A DNA stretch of 64,000 nt from Pinus tabuliformis (Eukaryota > Streptophyta > Pinopsida > Pinales > Pinaceae), in the NCBI GenBank assembly GCA_031772625.1, contig CM062815.1, positions 116,816,989-116,880,988 on the forward strand, read 5' to 3'. Every line of letters starts with the position of its first letter. Position 1 is the stretch's first letter. The position numbers and the translations under genes were made by a program. The notes under the pieces were generated by a model, which made no database searches, was not told the DNA's origin, and saw only the letters and a program-made list of their open reading frames with translations. Positions 25,401 to 37,018 of this stretch are shown here, piece after piece.

Positions 25401-25444
25401 TAATAGATTGCATGAGGACATGCAATACTTTCAGTTTGGGGGTA
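19456..25444. mobile_element. Internal unit 2 of the array (no nested insertion)
   Basis: This 6.0-kb copy of the internal region holds the empty site for the chromovirus derivative at about 22725-22729. It contains no recognisable gag or pol. Its minus strand holds several exon-like open pieces, for example 20928-21079 (C2H2), about 22160-22270 (TRRRAVSLYRWVPSPDLPEE) and about 21985-22075 (LDEQWQEVSAYQSTASKQID). A plus-strand piece near 19680-19794 ends in a donor-like CAGGTAAAA. I infer that the region includes pieces of host genes picked up by the element. Confidence 0.6.
20928..21079 (-). pseudogene. Antisense exon-like piece encoding a C2H2 zinc finger
   Basis: On the minus strand the piece starts right after a TATATAG acceptor and ends before a GTGAGC donor. 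It encodes an acidic, proline-rich lead (EERPKEEEPPPELEYEVAF) followed by CRAEGCRRIFTEATTMRRH and AQTH, a C-x4-C-x12-H-x3-H finger. The diverged partner in unit 1 lies at 10667-10818. Zinc fingers of this type usually bind DNA or RNA, and the acidic lead would suit a nuclear protein. It lies antisense to its LTR carrier, so it is best read as a captured host exon. I do not recognise the parent gene. Confidence 0.5.
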
Positions 25445-26615
25445 TGTTGGGCCTAAGAATTATCCTTAAAATACATCCACTTTCACTCCATTCACACATT
25501 TTCTCAACTTTATTTCACCACCATGTCATCACATCAATATTCACTTTCATCATTATATGGTTTACCCTTGTGTTTTCCAAAACATTATTAATTCTTAGTA
25601 TTTTTAAGTGAATTTGTGGTTAAACTTTAGAAAATAATATCCTTATACTTATACCTAACAATTGGAAATTTGACATGTGTAGGTACAAAGGAAGCTTCCA
25701 AGGCATCTTTATGTGGCACTCTATGTTCAAATTCGAATTTGAGGAGATCATGGACCTCATGGAGAAGATCATGGACCTCATGGAGGAGATCATGGAGGAT
25801 AGGGTTATGTGTCACCATTGGTTGAGAAATATGTGGATCAAAGGAGGGAATAGTGGATCTACATTTATGAGTTTGTTATCATAGCTTTTGTATAAATAGG
25901 AGTGTTATCTCCTTCATTTGTAATCTTAATCTTAATTTGTAATCTTAATTTTTAGAATCTTAGAACCTAGTCCTTCATTGTAACCTAGTAATGTTAATCT
26001 AGATAGAATTTAGAATAGTTTTGGTTAGGATCATATGAGCTTATAGCCATTGTACTTTGAAAATTATGATGAATAAAATGGAGCTTCTTTGATCCTCTAC
26101 ATTTGACTTCTCTTTTGGTGTGCTTGTGAATCCTTGGAAGGATCCCCATTGCCTAGCAAGTACACTTTTGTTTTGGTAAGCTTTTATTTTATGTTTGTGA
26201 ATTTCATTAGATTAAATTATTAGGTTCATATGTTTGAAATATTAATGAATGACCTTTTGTAAGAAAGTATTAATGTTTCCTTCAATGAATCTGATTTGTT
26301 ATTTAATGTTTGATTTCATTAGTTTAAGTTTCTGATTTATATGCTTGAGATATAAACGAATAGTCTCTTGTAAGAGAGCTTTAATATTTCATGTAATCAA
26401 TCAGAATTATGTTTAAAGAGCTTTAATTTCATTGGTTTAAATAGTTGATTAGAAATATTAATGAATAGTCTCCTGTAAGGGAGCTTTAATATTTCTTCAC
26501 CTAGCTTAGTTTAGTTTGTGTCTAAGTCCATATATATTGGATGATCCTCGAAGTTTACTTACCTGGATTGACAATAAATGGAACTTTAATTTGCATCTGC
26601 ATTTTAGACCCAACA
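25445..26615 (+). repeat. LTR 3 of the three-LTR array (1171 bp)
   Basis: It is bounded by TG and CA, preceded by the polypurine tract and followed by the CATCA target duplication, not a primer site, so it is the outer right LTR. It shares the triple 21-bp unit with LTR 1. It also shares an extra TTAATTTGTAAT segment with LTR 2. Confidence 0.9.
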
Positions 26616-26639
26616 CATCACTATGACTTAGAGAACCAT

Positions 26640-29600
26640 GGAAGTCCAACTCCTCAACATCCTCGCGCTAATCAATAGTAACATATTGATGCCAAGGTCA
26701 GTAGTCCGCGATGGTGTCTGTGTGCTCCAAGGTGACATCTTTTTGGAACCTGAATCTTGCCTCCATAGCATCTGGGTACACTGCTCAGGCTCCTCTGCCC
26801 AAATCGTCAGTAAGCATGTGCATCATTGTCCTAAATGCGGCAGAACTAGCAACATACTTGTGCATGATGTCTGCACTGATGGGCAAGTCTGGGTTGTTGG
26901 CGATGCGCATCAACTTGTTGAAGTTAGAGTCAAGCTCTAGTCCAACCTGTGCCTTTGTATTCGCCTGGGTGAGAGACCAATAGATGGGATCACATGTGTG
27001 TGCACCACAACATCCATACTCTTGAACACACGTGCATGGGAAGCCTATATACTAGTGATGAGCTGCAAGAGCTCTTCATAGTTCTGGATTGACTACGGAT
27101 ACGTGCCTTCAGCTCGACCGCACTGGCCTTCATCATCTTAGGCAAGTGAAGCAGGGCTCCCTTGTATCTCATCATCCATGTTTGCATGTAATCATCCGCG
27201 ACATGCAAGTTCGTCAAGATACGTGCTCTTCTAGCACATCGCTGTTGCCATTTATTGAGATGGACGATTGCCTTATGAACGGTGCCAAACTTGGAGTACA
27301 ACGCTCACATAACTGTGTCAAGGGACAATACTTCATCTAGTATTGCCTTCTTCAATTCAGCTCGGGCAGATGTTGTCACCAACTCTCCTCCTTGCTTGGT
27401 CGTCTGAAGTTCTTTAGCCATTTGCTCATTTTCAACTATCAGAAAGCAAACACTTGAGCTAGTGGCTTCGACATACACTCTAGTTGCATCGGCCAAGGCT
27501 ACTAGATGTTTGCGCATGTTAGACACGATCACTCGTTCCTCAACTTGCGCAGGAGATGTATGATCATCCAGAGTCGAAACTCTATGAGACTACACAACTC
27601 TATGTTGAGACTCGTCAAATGAGATGTTGTGCATCTCTCCTTTCGGCTGATCTCCGAGGATCTCAATGCCTCCTCGGTAGCTTGAGACTTGCTCATCATT
27701 TGGATGTGGTGAAGTAGGTAAGTTGGCCTCTTGGTGGTGAGGCATAAGGTTGATGTCCTATTCCAATTCTCGTTGCTCCATATCTATATCCAATTGTTGA
27801 AGTGCTTGCTCTATCTCACGAGCGAAGCCCTGTTCCTGCCATGGTTCACCTTGTCTGCCTGATGCCAACTGTTTTGATGAATCCACTACTTGTACGAGCA
27901 TTGTTTCATCTGTTTGCACATGTTGCGCCCCCTGCTGTACTTGTTGTTGCTTTGCTTCCCTCTCCCGTTTGCGCAGCTCTTCTTCCTTCCAAAGTTGCTC
28001 CTTCAACTCATGCAACTCCTTCTCTACTTCCTCCATTCTTCTCTTATCCCTTTGCCTTTGCGCAATTTGCTTGTCGCATTGTTTCCTCTTTGCCCCTATA
28101 ACCATAGCTGCTTTCTCGACCAGTGGATCTGCTCGGAACTTGCAACTTTACTCTTCCTCCATGCGATCGACAATCTTCCTCTTGCCCTTGTCACACACTG
28201 GTATGCTTGCCTTTGCTGCTACTGCTGGTGTTGGTGCTCTTCGGGATGCTGCTTCATGTTGCTTCACTAACCACTCCATAATGAAGCCGACCTGTTCATT
28301 GGGTCTAGAGAAATTGTAGCAATATCTCCATGGGTCCTCCTCGGCCCAATGAAATGCCCTGTGGATCCAATTGAACTGTACTCTCATGCAGTGATCCTTC
28401 ACTATACAATGTGGGTCATACGGATTGCAACTCTGGAGGTCGAATGGATACTTATTCATATGTTCTGCTTCGACATCCACTTGCTTGAAACTTCGGATCT
28501 CATATAACCCAATCTGCAATGGAAGAGTGGGCCAAGGGGCCTTCTTCTTCCGGTTCAGTCTAGTTGTCAATCCTGCCAAGATGTGATATGATAGTTCTTG
28601 CATGACGAGTATGTCCAAGGAAAACTTTGGTAGAACATGCGGAGGCTTCTTCACGCTGAAGATCCATATGAACGTGCTGGACAGTGAGGCATACCAATCA
28701 ATAATGTCTATCAGTGCTTCCATTGCTTCCTTTGACATGTAGGGTGGATCCTGTTCAAATATCATCTTGTAAAATGGGGTGAAAAAATGATCGGACAACC
28801 GTGTGATTACTCCTCTGAAGCTGCATTCAAACAACAACTTACAATATGTGTTCACAACAATCTCCGCTGGTGAACATTCCCACTCCAAGCCCAGGAACTC
28901 CTGTCCGACCTAGATTGCATCTAAGATGTAGGTGGACATGTAGATCTCTGCTTGCATACCTATGGGTGACTATTGAGCCATCATTACCTATTCCTTTAGC
29001 TGATGAGCCAACATGCTGGACTAATTACATGGTTTACCCTCTCTGGCCAGTTGGTCTAGCGCGATCACCCAACTTTGTGGGAAGGTTTCCGTGCTTTCTT
29101 GGCCACATAGTCAACATGCAAATATGACCAAGTATTGATATGCCTTCCGCAGTATCTTCGTCTTATAGATTTGGTTGGGTGTCATCCTGAATCTAGCCGG
29201 CTCCTTTACCCAGTTCTTTAGAATGTCTCTGGAGTTGGCACTATTGCTGGTAAGCTAGAAGGGGTCTCCATGATAGTCACGGGCTTTGGCATCTGATACA
29301 TCTCATCATAATCCTATGCCCAGAAGGTGGCAAGCTTCGTCACACTGACACTGCTCAGAGTCATTGTCTCGGGATCCGTGTATGAGATGATCCAGTGTAT
29401 CATGCCTGTGCATGGGAACGTAGGGTATCTGCATGCAATACGGTATAAGACGGACTTGTGAATGTTCACATACACCTGAAGATCTTTGAGGTCTTCCCCA
29501 AAAGTGCTTGCAAATGCTTCATTTACCTCTTTCCATTTCATCTTGATGTCCTTGTCTAGAAACAACTTGGTATCTTCATAGATCGGTAGACATGCGGACA

Positions 29601-29780
29601 CTTGCTCAATTGTTGCTCCAGTTGCACTTCCCTTAGTGTCCTTTGATCCTGCTCTCTTGGAAGCCATTGGTCCTGTACTGCTAAGAGGTAGATGAAAACT
29701 TGAAATATCTGGAGACAAAGCGACATGCATGGCAATAACTTTGTCAGCGAAAACCAAAGCAAATTCCGGGAATGACATAA
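26640..29780 (-). pseudogene. Unrecognised minus-strand coding region in several blocks (element-borne)
   Basis: Reading leftward, the first block (29778-29314) contains MASKRAGSKDTKGSATG and CRYPTFPCTGMIHWIISY. The second (28888-28148, 246 codons) has aromatic- and proline-rich segments and ends in a basic KGKRKIVDRMEEE. The third (28105-27758) is a strongly charged K/E/Q-rich coiled coil, KRRMEEVEKELHELKEQLW. The fourth (27532-27305) has further helical heptads. It looks like one long protein of roughly 900 or more residues: a globular N-terminal half, a basic patch and a long coiled coil. The blocks are separated by a few interruptions, so it is decayed. I know no family for it. Its place inside a TE with TG/CA ends makes it probably an element-borne gene, not a host gene. 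Confidence 0.5.
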
Positions 29781-31296
29781 CACATACCTAGGGAATGATA
29801 GTAAAATATTGCGCAATTTCTTTTGGGAGGCTGGGTGACTGGCTGCCAGACTACGCAAAAGGCAGTCTGGGCTATCTAGGAGGTAAGACTCGCTACTAGA
29901 TTTGTGCAATGCACAATCCAAGCTGACTGCTGACTACTGGGAATGTGCAATGCGCAAGTCCAGCTAGAAATGATTGTAGGCTCAGGGACTGCATTGCGCA
30001 ATTTTCTGGGACAACAATCAATATCCCTCAGAAATGCGTAAAGAAGTCCTAGAGGAAGGCAGAGCCTTCCTTTCCCGAATTGCACAATGTTTCCTGGTGA
30101 GGCAGAGTCCGGGCCAAGGCTGCTCAGACCCGCCGACGGGCAATTGAAAGCAAATCTAAAAGTGAATGCATGGTGACACTAAGTGAAAGAAGAAGTGATT
30201 GATCGTGCATGAAAACATCGAATGAAAGATTCAGTGAACAGATCAACATTCATGTGGATGAAGTGAGTCATCGAATCGGCAACTGTTCATGCAAAACAAT
30301 TTCATGCATGCGACAACAGTGAGATAGCAACGAAAAATGAAACGGTGCTAGTACAAGCTAGTATGCATGTAAACGGAAACAAGAATTCAAAGAAATCAAG
30401 TAAACAACACTCACACAAGTGAAAACAAAAAAAGCGACAAAAATGTTAAAAACGACAAGTTGAGACCACTTACCCGTGAATAGTTGAGCCGGATGTGTTG
30501 AAGAGTCTTGGATGTGCTGTGGGATGTCAAAGCTCTAAGATCAATGTGAAAGAATGAGATCTGATGTGTTGAATAAATAAGTTTGAGCTCATGACGCACA
30601 TGCCACAAATCTAGGAAAAAGCGACACTTGGAGGAAAGGTCCTAAAACGATTTTGCATGTAACCTCCGGCTGCTAAAAATAGCTTCCTAAATCATGGGAT
30701 GCTTTTTGCATGTTGCCTTTTGCTATTTCAGGAAAAAGAAAGTCATGCATGCAAGTCAATTTTCCTTGGTCCCGGGTGGAATTGGTCAACCCAACTGCTT
30801 ATGCATGAGGCTGCTCAACTTCTGGGAGAAAATGCGCATTTCTGGATGGGAGTTGGTTTAGCTCCCCAGGAGATTTGCACAATTTTTGGGCAAAGTAGCT
30901 GACTGCTGCCTAGGATTGCATAATTCTTGGGCTGAGCAGGCCTACTGGAAGGATTGTGTAGTTTTCTGGGTGAAGCCTGACTGACAGGATTGCGCAATTC
31001 TAGAGTTCAACAGGCTGCCAGATAGAATTGTGCAATTTTTGGAGGGAAGGTTAGTTTCCCTTCAGAATTGTGCAATTTCTTGGGGGAGCTGCTCAGCCTG
31101 CAGCTGGACAAATTCTGGGTGATTAGCTTATGAGGGGAATGCATCAAGTTTTGATCAACAGGTTGTCTTTGTGCAAGAAAAACACTGAAGCTTGTGTACT
31201 TGATGAAGCAAGACAAGGTGTTGTGAAAGGTTGGTAGGGATGCTCCAAAACAAAGCTAAGGAAAAATTTTGGAGGGTGGTTGTAGCCACTATAGCA
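29781..31296. repeat. Right flank of the unclassified element with scattered ATTGCGCAAT-type palindromes
   Basis: At least ten variants of the palindrome ATTGCGCAAT, often followed by TTTCTGGG, lie in two clusters. The first is at about 29806-30095 and the second at about 30870-31080. In the second cluster they recur every 35-45 bases. Between the clusters (about 30130-30860) I see no gene. The whole lies upstream of the minus-strand coding blocks, where a promoter would be expected. Confidence 0.55.
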
Positions 31297-31301
31297 CAAT
31301 G

Positions 31302-33230
31302 GTTGTTCCAGGTATTTATTTGTTTAGAATAAAAAAATTTAGCACAATAACATCTCATTTGTCTTGTTTGTTTCATAATTGTGTCCTATATTTTTTTGTT
31401 AATTTACTCATATATGTTTAGTTATGCCTTATAATTATGTCTTATAAAAAAAATTATTTACTCATATATGTAGTAATTATGTATTGTATGTTAATCAATT
31501 AGGTAAGTACCAGGTCAAAGATATGAATGTATATATTGAGCCTCGTATCGACGAGTTATTGGACTTATGGAATGGTGTTACTATGTATGGTATCTCTAGA
31601 CTAGTAGTTGCACAAAGGGAATTTGAATTCCATGCAATGCTTGTATGGACAATTAATGATGCCCCAGGGGTAACACATTTATGTGGTATGTTATAACGTC
31701 ACCTCGAAATTTAATAATGTTTAATTTTATGAAGTTCATTTCAAGTATGTTTTTCAAGTAGGTCGACCATCAGTGTACATACTTAAAATAATTGATATAA
31801 AAATTATTCCATCTCTTGCAAGTCTTCAAACAAAGGGTAAATTTGCTTGTCCAGTTTATGGTCCTAAGATTAAATCTCATCGTTAAATAAGCTTAAGGAA
31901 GGAGGCGTTTGATGAGTATAGGCACTTCCTTTCTAAGAACCATACGTACCAAAGTACTAAAAAACATATTTTCAATGGGAAAGAAGAGACTGGAGTAAGA
32001 CCACGGAGAATGACACCTTGTGCATGGAAGTTGCAATATAATAGATTCTCTCAAGGTATGGATCAAATTGTCTATGTATCAATATACATTATATGTTTGG
32101 ATTATTTTATCTTTTTATGGAATTTTCTTCATTGTACTAATTGAAAATTATATTGTCGTTATAATATCTTTATCTATGATTCACATTGTCGGTCATGAAG
32201 GCATTAACAATATGGAACTTCCACGAGGAATGAAAATTTATCCCGATCAATTCAATAGACTCCCCTACAATGATCACCTAGAAATTGTTCTTTTGATTGA
32301 TACAATGCACATAGGGAAGAATGTAATAGAGACATTATGGAAAATCTTAGATGGAAGGAGAGATAAAGAAAAAATTGTCAATATTTGTAATGACATTAAG
32401 GAGGTTTACTATGCATTGAAAAGTGTGATTCATTCAAATAGCAATGGAGATGACCAAAATATAAGCACCCTTCCATGGTTATTGACAGAGCAGCAAAGCA
32501 AGCATGTTAAAGAGGTTATTGAAAAAAATAATTTTCCAACTGGATTTTCTTCAAACATAAAGAATATCCTAACAAAGAAAGGTGAATTAGGTGGGGTAAA
32601 AACTCATGATTGGCATACGTTCATTAAGGTAATTATTTTGGTGTATATATATTTTATACATTGGTGAAACATCTTGTTAATTAGTGTTTTTTTCTACTAA
32701 TTTGGGAAAAAATAATGATCGATCATTATTTTGTTACAGTATGTTCTACCTTTATCTCTCCCAAAAAACTTTGACAACAATGTCAAACAAGTTATATATG
32801 ATCTTGGAAAATACATGAGGTAAGTGGAGATTTATGTGCAAAGTGTAATTTGTTCAATAAGTTGTTGTGTCGCATATTTTTCACTGCACGTGTTTTGCTT
32901 GTCACCATGTACTATATTATTATTATTTTGTTGAAACCTGTGATTTACTTGCTTCATTTTTAGATCGTTGTCATCTAAAGAAATCGATAAAGAAGATATA
33001 AAGTATTGGAGAAAACAAATTCCTCTTCTAATGTGTGAAATGAAAAAGTATCTACCTTCTAAAATTTTCAATACACCAGAACACTACCTCATACACCAAG
33101 TTGAGGAGATGGAAAAGTTTGGACTTATACACACAAGATCAATGTGGATGGTTGAGAGGAACTTGACATCACTGAAGGCTTGATCAGACAAAGAGCATGT
33201 CCTGAGGGTTCTATGGTAGAGGGATATATG
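31302..33230 (+). pseudogene. CACTA TNP2 transposase, exons of the central catalytic region
   Basis: The gene resumes at GTTGTTCCAG (31302-31311), then an intron (GTATTT...TTAG). Exon 31503-31685 reads DMNVYIEPRIDELLDLWNG and ends near MLVWTINDAPGV, the second catalytic-aspartate block. A further exon near 31825-32054 reads TKGKFACPVYGPKI and HIFNGKEE. An exon ending at 32628 has LLIDTMHIGKNVIETL, STLPWLLTEQQSKHV, GFSSNIKN and VKTHDWHTF. Exon 32740-32819 has YVLPLSLPKNF. Exon 32964-33230 runs to RACPEGSMVEGYM. Splice signals are well preserved (GTAATT/ACAG, GTAAGT/TTTTAG). An in-frame stop lies near 31886 and a frameshift near 33180. The copia element cuts the last exon at 33230. Confidence 0.9.
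33226..33230. repeat. Target-site duplication ATATG, left copy (partner 38480-38484)
   Basis: ATATG directly precedes the TG of the left LTR and directly follows the CA of the right LTR. Taking the copia element out gives the transposase reading VEGYM-VYQTMAYIHQYSD, which fits TNP2. Confidence 0.95.
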
Positions 33231-33807
33231 TGTTAGAAAATTATATATTACAGAGCAATGGAACACATAAAATATTGCAGAAATATAAACACAAAAAACA
33301 CATAAAACAAGAGAGACACAGATATACGTGGTTCTCCCAGTTTGGGCTATGTCCACGGAGAAACAACCAGTCCTTCCTTTTATATTATCCAACAAACTGA
33401 AGAGATACAACCTTCAGCAGATTCGCTGTAACACCCTCTCCACTCTCAATCTCCTTTCTCTTTCTTACTCAGAATACAGATCTACGTAGACGCAATACAA
33501 TTCCCTCATATATAGTGAGGGGTTGCTTTCTAGGGCAAAAAACCCTAAATTAAACATAACTTCTATTGTCAAATCTCCGCCTAATGAACGACCCAGATTG
33601 ACTAGAAATTACTATACTTTTACAAGGCAATTTTACATCTATTCTTAGCTTCGGGGGTGTTGCCCCCGAAACCCCCCGCTAGGGGGGGCTCCCCAAAGGT
33701 CGCAACTACCCCCCCTTGGACCCCCCCTGCAGCGAATATTTTTCGGGCTGGGGTCCAATGTGGCAATACCTTTGAATACAAAAGATAATCACGCTCCACA
33801 CCCAACA
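33231..33807 (-). repeat. Copia 3' LTR (577 bp)
   Basis: In plus orientation it starts TGTTAGAAAATTATATATTAC and ends CCACACCCAACA. Near the left centre of the pair, a CCCCCGAAACCCCCC-type G/C-rich hairpin segment lies at 33650-33730. It is 33 bp shorter than the other LTR, because that one has a longer G-run and an extra short segment. Confidence 0.95.
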
Positions 33808-33953
33808 ATATCCCACTTGGAGACTGATTATAGCAACTCCACCGCTGCTTCATTTACTAGACAATGACTCCTCTTTGGACCTGGATGTTTCTCATCTTCT
33901 TCATCATACTTGAAGACCAATTGAAACTGAGCATATTCTCAGTTTCTCCCTGG

Positions 33954-36931
33954 TTACACTTTTGTTAGCATATCTGCAGGATTCTGGCTAGTGTGTATCT
34001 TTTCCAACTTCAACTCTCCATCTTCCAACACTGATCGTATGAAATGGTACTTGAGCTGTATGTGTTTAGTCCTAGAATGAAATGCTGAGTTCTTTGCAAG
34101 ATGAATGGCACTTTGGCTATCACTGTATAACGTGCCCATATCATGCACCTTGCCCAATTCACCCATAAACCTTTGTAACCAAATCATTTCTTTACTAGCC
34201 TGTGTAGCAGCAACATACTCTTCTTCTATTGTTGAAAGTGCAACAACACTTTGGATTTTTGAAACCCAACTGGCAGCTGTTCCACCTACAGTAAATACAT
34301 ATCTTGTAGTGCTCCTCCTGTTATCTCTGCCACCTACCATATCTGCATCAACATATCCTTGTAGAGAAATGTTTGAACCACCAAAGCATAATGCTTGACT
34401 TGTGGTACCTTTCAAATATTTGAGAATCCATTTCAATGCCATCCAATGTTCCTTTCTTAGATTGTTCATGTACCTGCTTACAACTCCCACTGCATGTGCA
34501 ATATCAGGCCTTGTGCAGACCATTGCATACATTAAGCTTCCAACTGGTGATGCATATGGAACTTTAGACATATAATCCATCTCTTCTTGGGTCTTTGGGC
34601 AAAATTTCTTACTAAGTTTAAAATGGCTAGCAAAAGGTGTACTAACTGGTTTTGCATTGTGCATATTAAATATTTTCAACACCTTTTGTGTGTATTCATT
34701 CTGAGACAATGTTAGTTTGTGATTTTTCCTGTCTCTAGTTATTCTCATACCAAGGATTTGTTTTGCAGCTCCCAAATTCTTCATTGCAAATGAATTTGCT
34801 AATTTTCTTTTGAGCACATTTATTTCCTGCATGTTAGACCCTGCAACAAGCATGTCATATACATATAATAACAATATAATATAGCTTCTATCATTTTGCT
34901 TTTTCAGATAGACGCAATGATAAGAGTGACATCTAGTATAACCTTGTTCAAACATAAACTTGTCAAATTTTAAATACCACTGCCTTGGAGCCTGTGTTAA
35001 GCCATACAAGCTCTTCTTCAACCTGCACACTAGTTTCTCCTTCCCTTTTACGTCCTATCCCTGTGGCTGCTCATATATATCTCTTCCTCCAAATCCCCAT
35101 GGGGAAAGGCTGTCTTTACATCTAACTGCTCAAGATGCAAATCTTTAGTTGCTACTAGATTTAGAATAGTTCTGATTGAAGTCATTTTAACAACAGGAGA
35201 AAATATTTCATCAAAACCAATACCTTTCTTTTGTGCAAACCCCTTCACCACAAGTCTATCTTTGTACCTCTGATTTCATCCATATTCTTCCTTTAGCTTG
35301 TAAACCCATTTATTCTACAATGTAGTTTTACCTGCAGGCAACCTGACTAATTCCCAAGTCTGGTTATGCATTAAGGAGTCCATCTCCTCATCCATGGATA
35401 GCTCCCACTTCTTCCTGCTTTCAACCTACATTGCTTCTTCATAACATTTGGGTTCACCAGAATCAGTCAACAATAAATAATATAATGAAGGAGAGTATCG
35501 TTCAGGGGGTCTACTTATCCTGGTAGATCTTCTAACACCACTTTCAGGTGTTTGGGGTGCCTGTTGCTATTGTTGTGGTTGTTGATTATTATTATTTTCA
35601 GGCACCTTTACTTTTTTAGTGATCTTATCAAGAACTGTGTATTCCTTGTTTTTTTTTTGTTTCTTTTCCTGCAACTGATTCTTATACAAGACCTTTTCAT
35701 TGAATATTACATCTCTACTCCTAATGATTTTGTGATTTTCATAATTATATAAGCGATAACCAAAATCATTAACACCATATCCAATAAAGGTACATTTATT
35801 TGATTTTGCCTCAAGCTTTGTTCTATTTTCTTTATTAATATGGACAAAGGCCTCACAACCAAAAGGCTTTAAAAAGGAGTAGTTTACCTTTTTACCTGTC
35901 CATGCTTCCTCTGGAAAACCACCATCCAAGGAACTTGAAGACCCTCTGTTTATTAGATAAACAACAGTATCTACAACATCTGCCCAAAATTGTAAAGGCA
36001 ATCCTGCATGCAATCTCATGCACCTTGCACGCTCCATGATTGTTCTGTTCATCCTTTCTGACACACCATTTTCTTGTGGTGTTCTTGGAACTATCTTCTC
36101 TCTGCGAATTCCATGCTCTGAATAGTACCTATCAAACTCGTTGTTGCAATATTCACCTCCATTGTCTGATTTGAGACACTTCAATTTCTTTCTTGTCTCA
36201 ATCTCAACCAAAGCTTTCCATTTCTTGAAAGTATCAAATACATCAGATTTATTCTTAATACAATAAATCCAAGTTTTTCTAGTTGCATCATCAATAAAAG
36301 TAACATAATAATGAGACCCACCGAGAGATGATACCTGAGCAGGTCCCCATACATCTGTATGCACAAGCTCTAATTTTTCGCTCTTCTTTTCTTTCCCAAC
36401 TTTGAGAAATCTGACTCTCTTCTGTTTTCCATAAATGAAATTCTCATAGAAGTCCAAATCAACATTCTTCAAACTCGACAACAAATTCCTTGAGTGAAGG
36501 ATCTTCATCCCCTTCTCACTCATGTGTCCGAGCCTATGATGCCATAATGCTGCATCTGCTCCTTTGGAAGTTAAAGCATTAACAGAGTTAGAAATACCAT
36601 TGCATAAATACAATGTACCAACCTTTTTGCCTTTTGCTGTTACCAGGGCTCCTTTGGTGACCTTCCAAGCTTTATCTGCGAAAGTTGTCACACAACCTTC
36701 ACCACTTAACTGCCCTGTTGAAATCAGATTTTTCTTCAGATCTGGAACATGCCTTACCTCCTTTAGTAGCCATTGGTTTCCATTCTGCTGTTTTATAAGA
36801 ACCTTACCCATTCCAACAATTTTACATGGTTTATCATCACCCAAACAGACTTGTCCAAAATCTCCTTCAACATAGTCATGAAAGTATTTCTTATCAAGTG
36901 TGGCATGGAATGAGGCCCCTGAATCTACCAC
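33954..36931 (-). mobile_element. Copia pol region: protease, integrase, RT, RNase H
   Basis: From right to left: protease MVDSGASFHATLD (36931), GAG-pre-integrase HRLGHMSEKGMKIL, and the integrase core with KTWIYCIKNKS and the PQENGVSERMNRTIMERARCM block. RT follows with GIGFDEIFSPVVKMTSIR, LDVKTAFPHGDLEEEIYM, LKKSLYGLTQAPRQWY and a YVYDM catalytic motif. RNase H has SKIQSVVALSTIEEEYVA, SDSQSAIHLAKN and KHIQLKYHFIR, ending NPADMLTK. Product roles are the standard ones for the family. It is broken in a few places. Confidence 0.95.
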
Positions 36932-37018
36932 CTAGGAATCAATAATATTTTCGAAAGAAAGAATCAAAGCATCTTGTAACACCTCACCTGTCACATTCGC
37001 TTCATGATTGTTTTCTTG

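Larger units (their letters stand above)
8053..26615 (+). mobile_element. Three-LTR tandem array of a non-autonomous LTR retrotransposon (tRNA-Asp primed)
   Basis: The order is LTR, internal unit, LTR, internal unit, LTR. The LTRs start TGTTGGGCCTAAG and end TAGACCCAACA. The first and second are each followed by TTTTGGCGCCGTTGCC (GGCGTCGTTGCC after the second), the primer site for tRNA-Asp used by Athila/Tat-type Ty3/gypsy elements. A polypurine tract (CAGTTTGGGGGTA) precedes the second and third LTRs. The first internal unit is 9.1 kb including a nested 3.07-kb element; the second is 6.0 kb. No gag, RT or integrase was recognised in either unit, so it is non-autonomous. The units differ by several percent by eye. 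Unequal recombination between LTRs is the simplest origin. Confidence 0.9.
7147..31296. mobile_element. 24-kb insertion in the CACTA transposase: unclassified TG...CA element hosting an LTR array
   Basis: The block has TGTTGACGGTGC at the left, ACTATAGCA at the right, and 5-bp direct repeats outside, as LTR retroelements make on integration. Without the internal array (8053-26615 and one CATCA) the element is about 5.6 kb. Its two ends are not visible copies of each other, so paired LTRs cannot be shown. It could be one very long solo LTR or a rearranged element. A minus-strand TATA-like sequence (CTATAAATAG, about 7857-7866) and minus-strand coding blocks suggest a minus orientation. The family is unknown. 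It is broken, with several interruptions in the coding part. Confidence 0.7.

Noticed and set aside
34105-34398. Plus-strand frames across the copia pol region
   Set aside because: They are antisense shadows of the minus-strand RT and RNase H.
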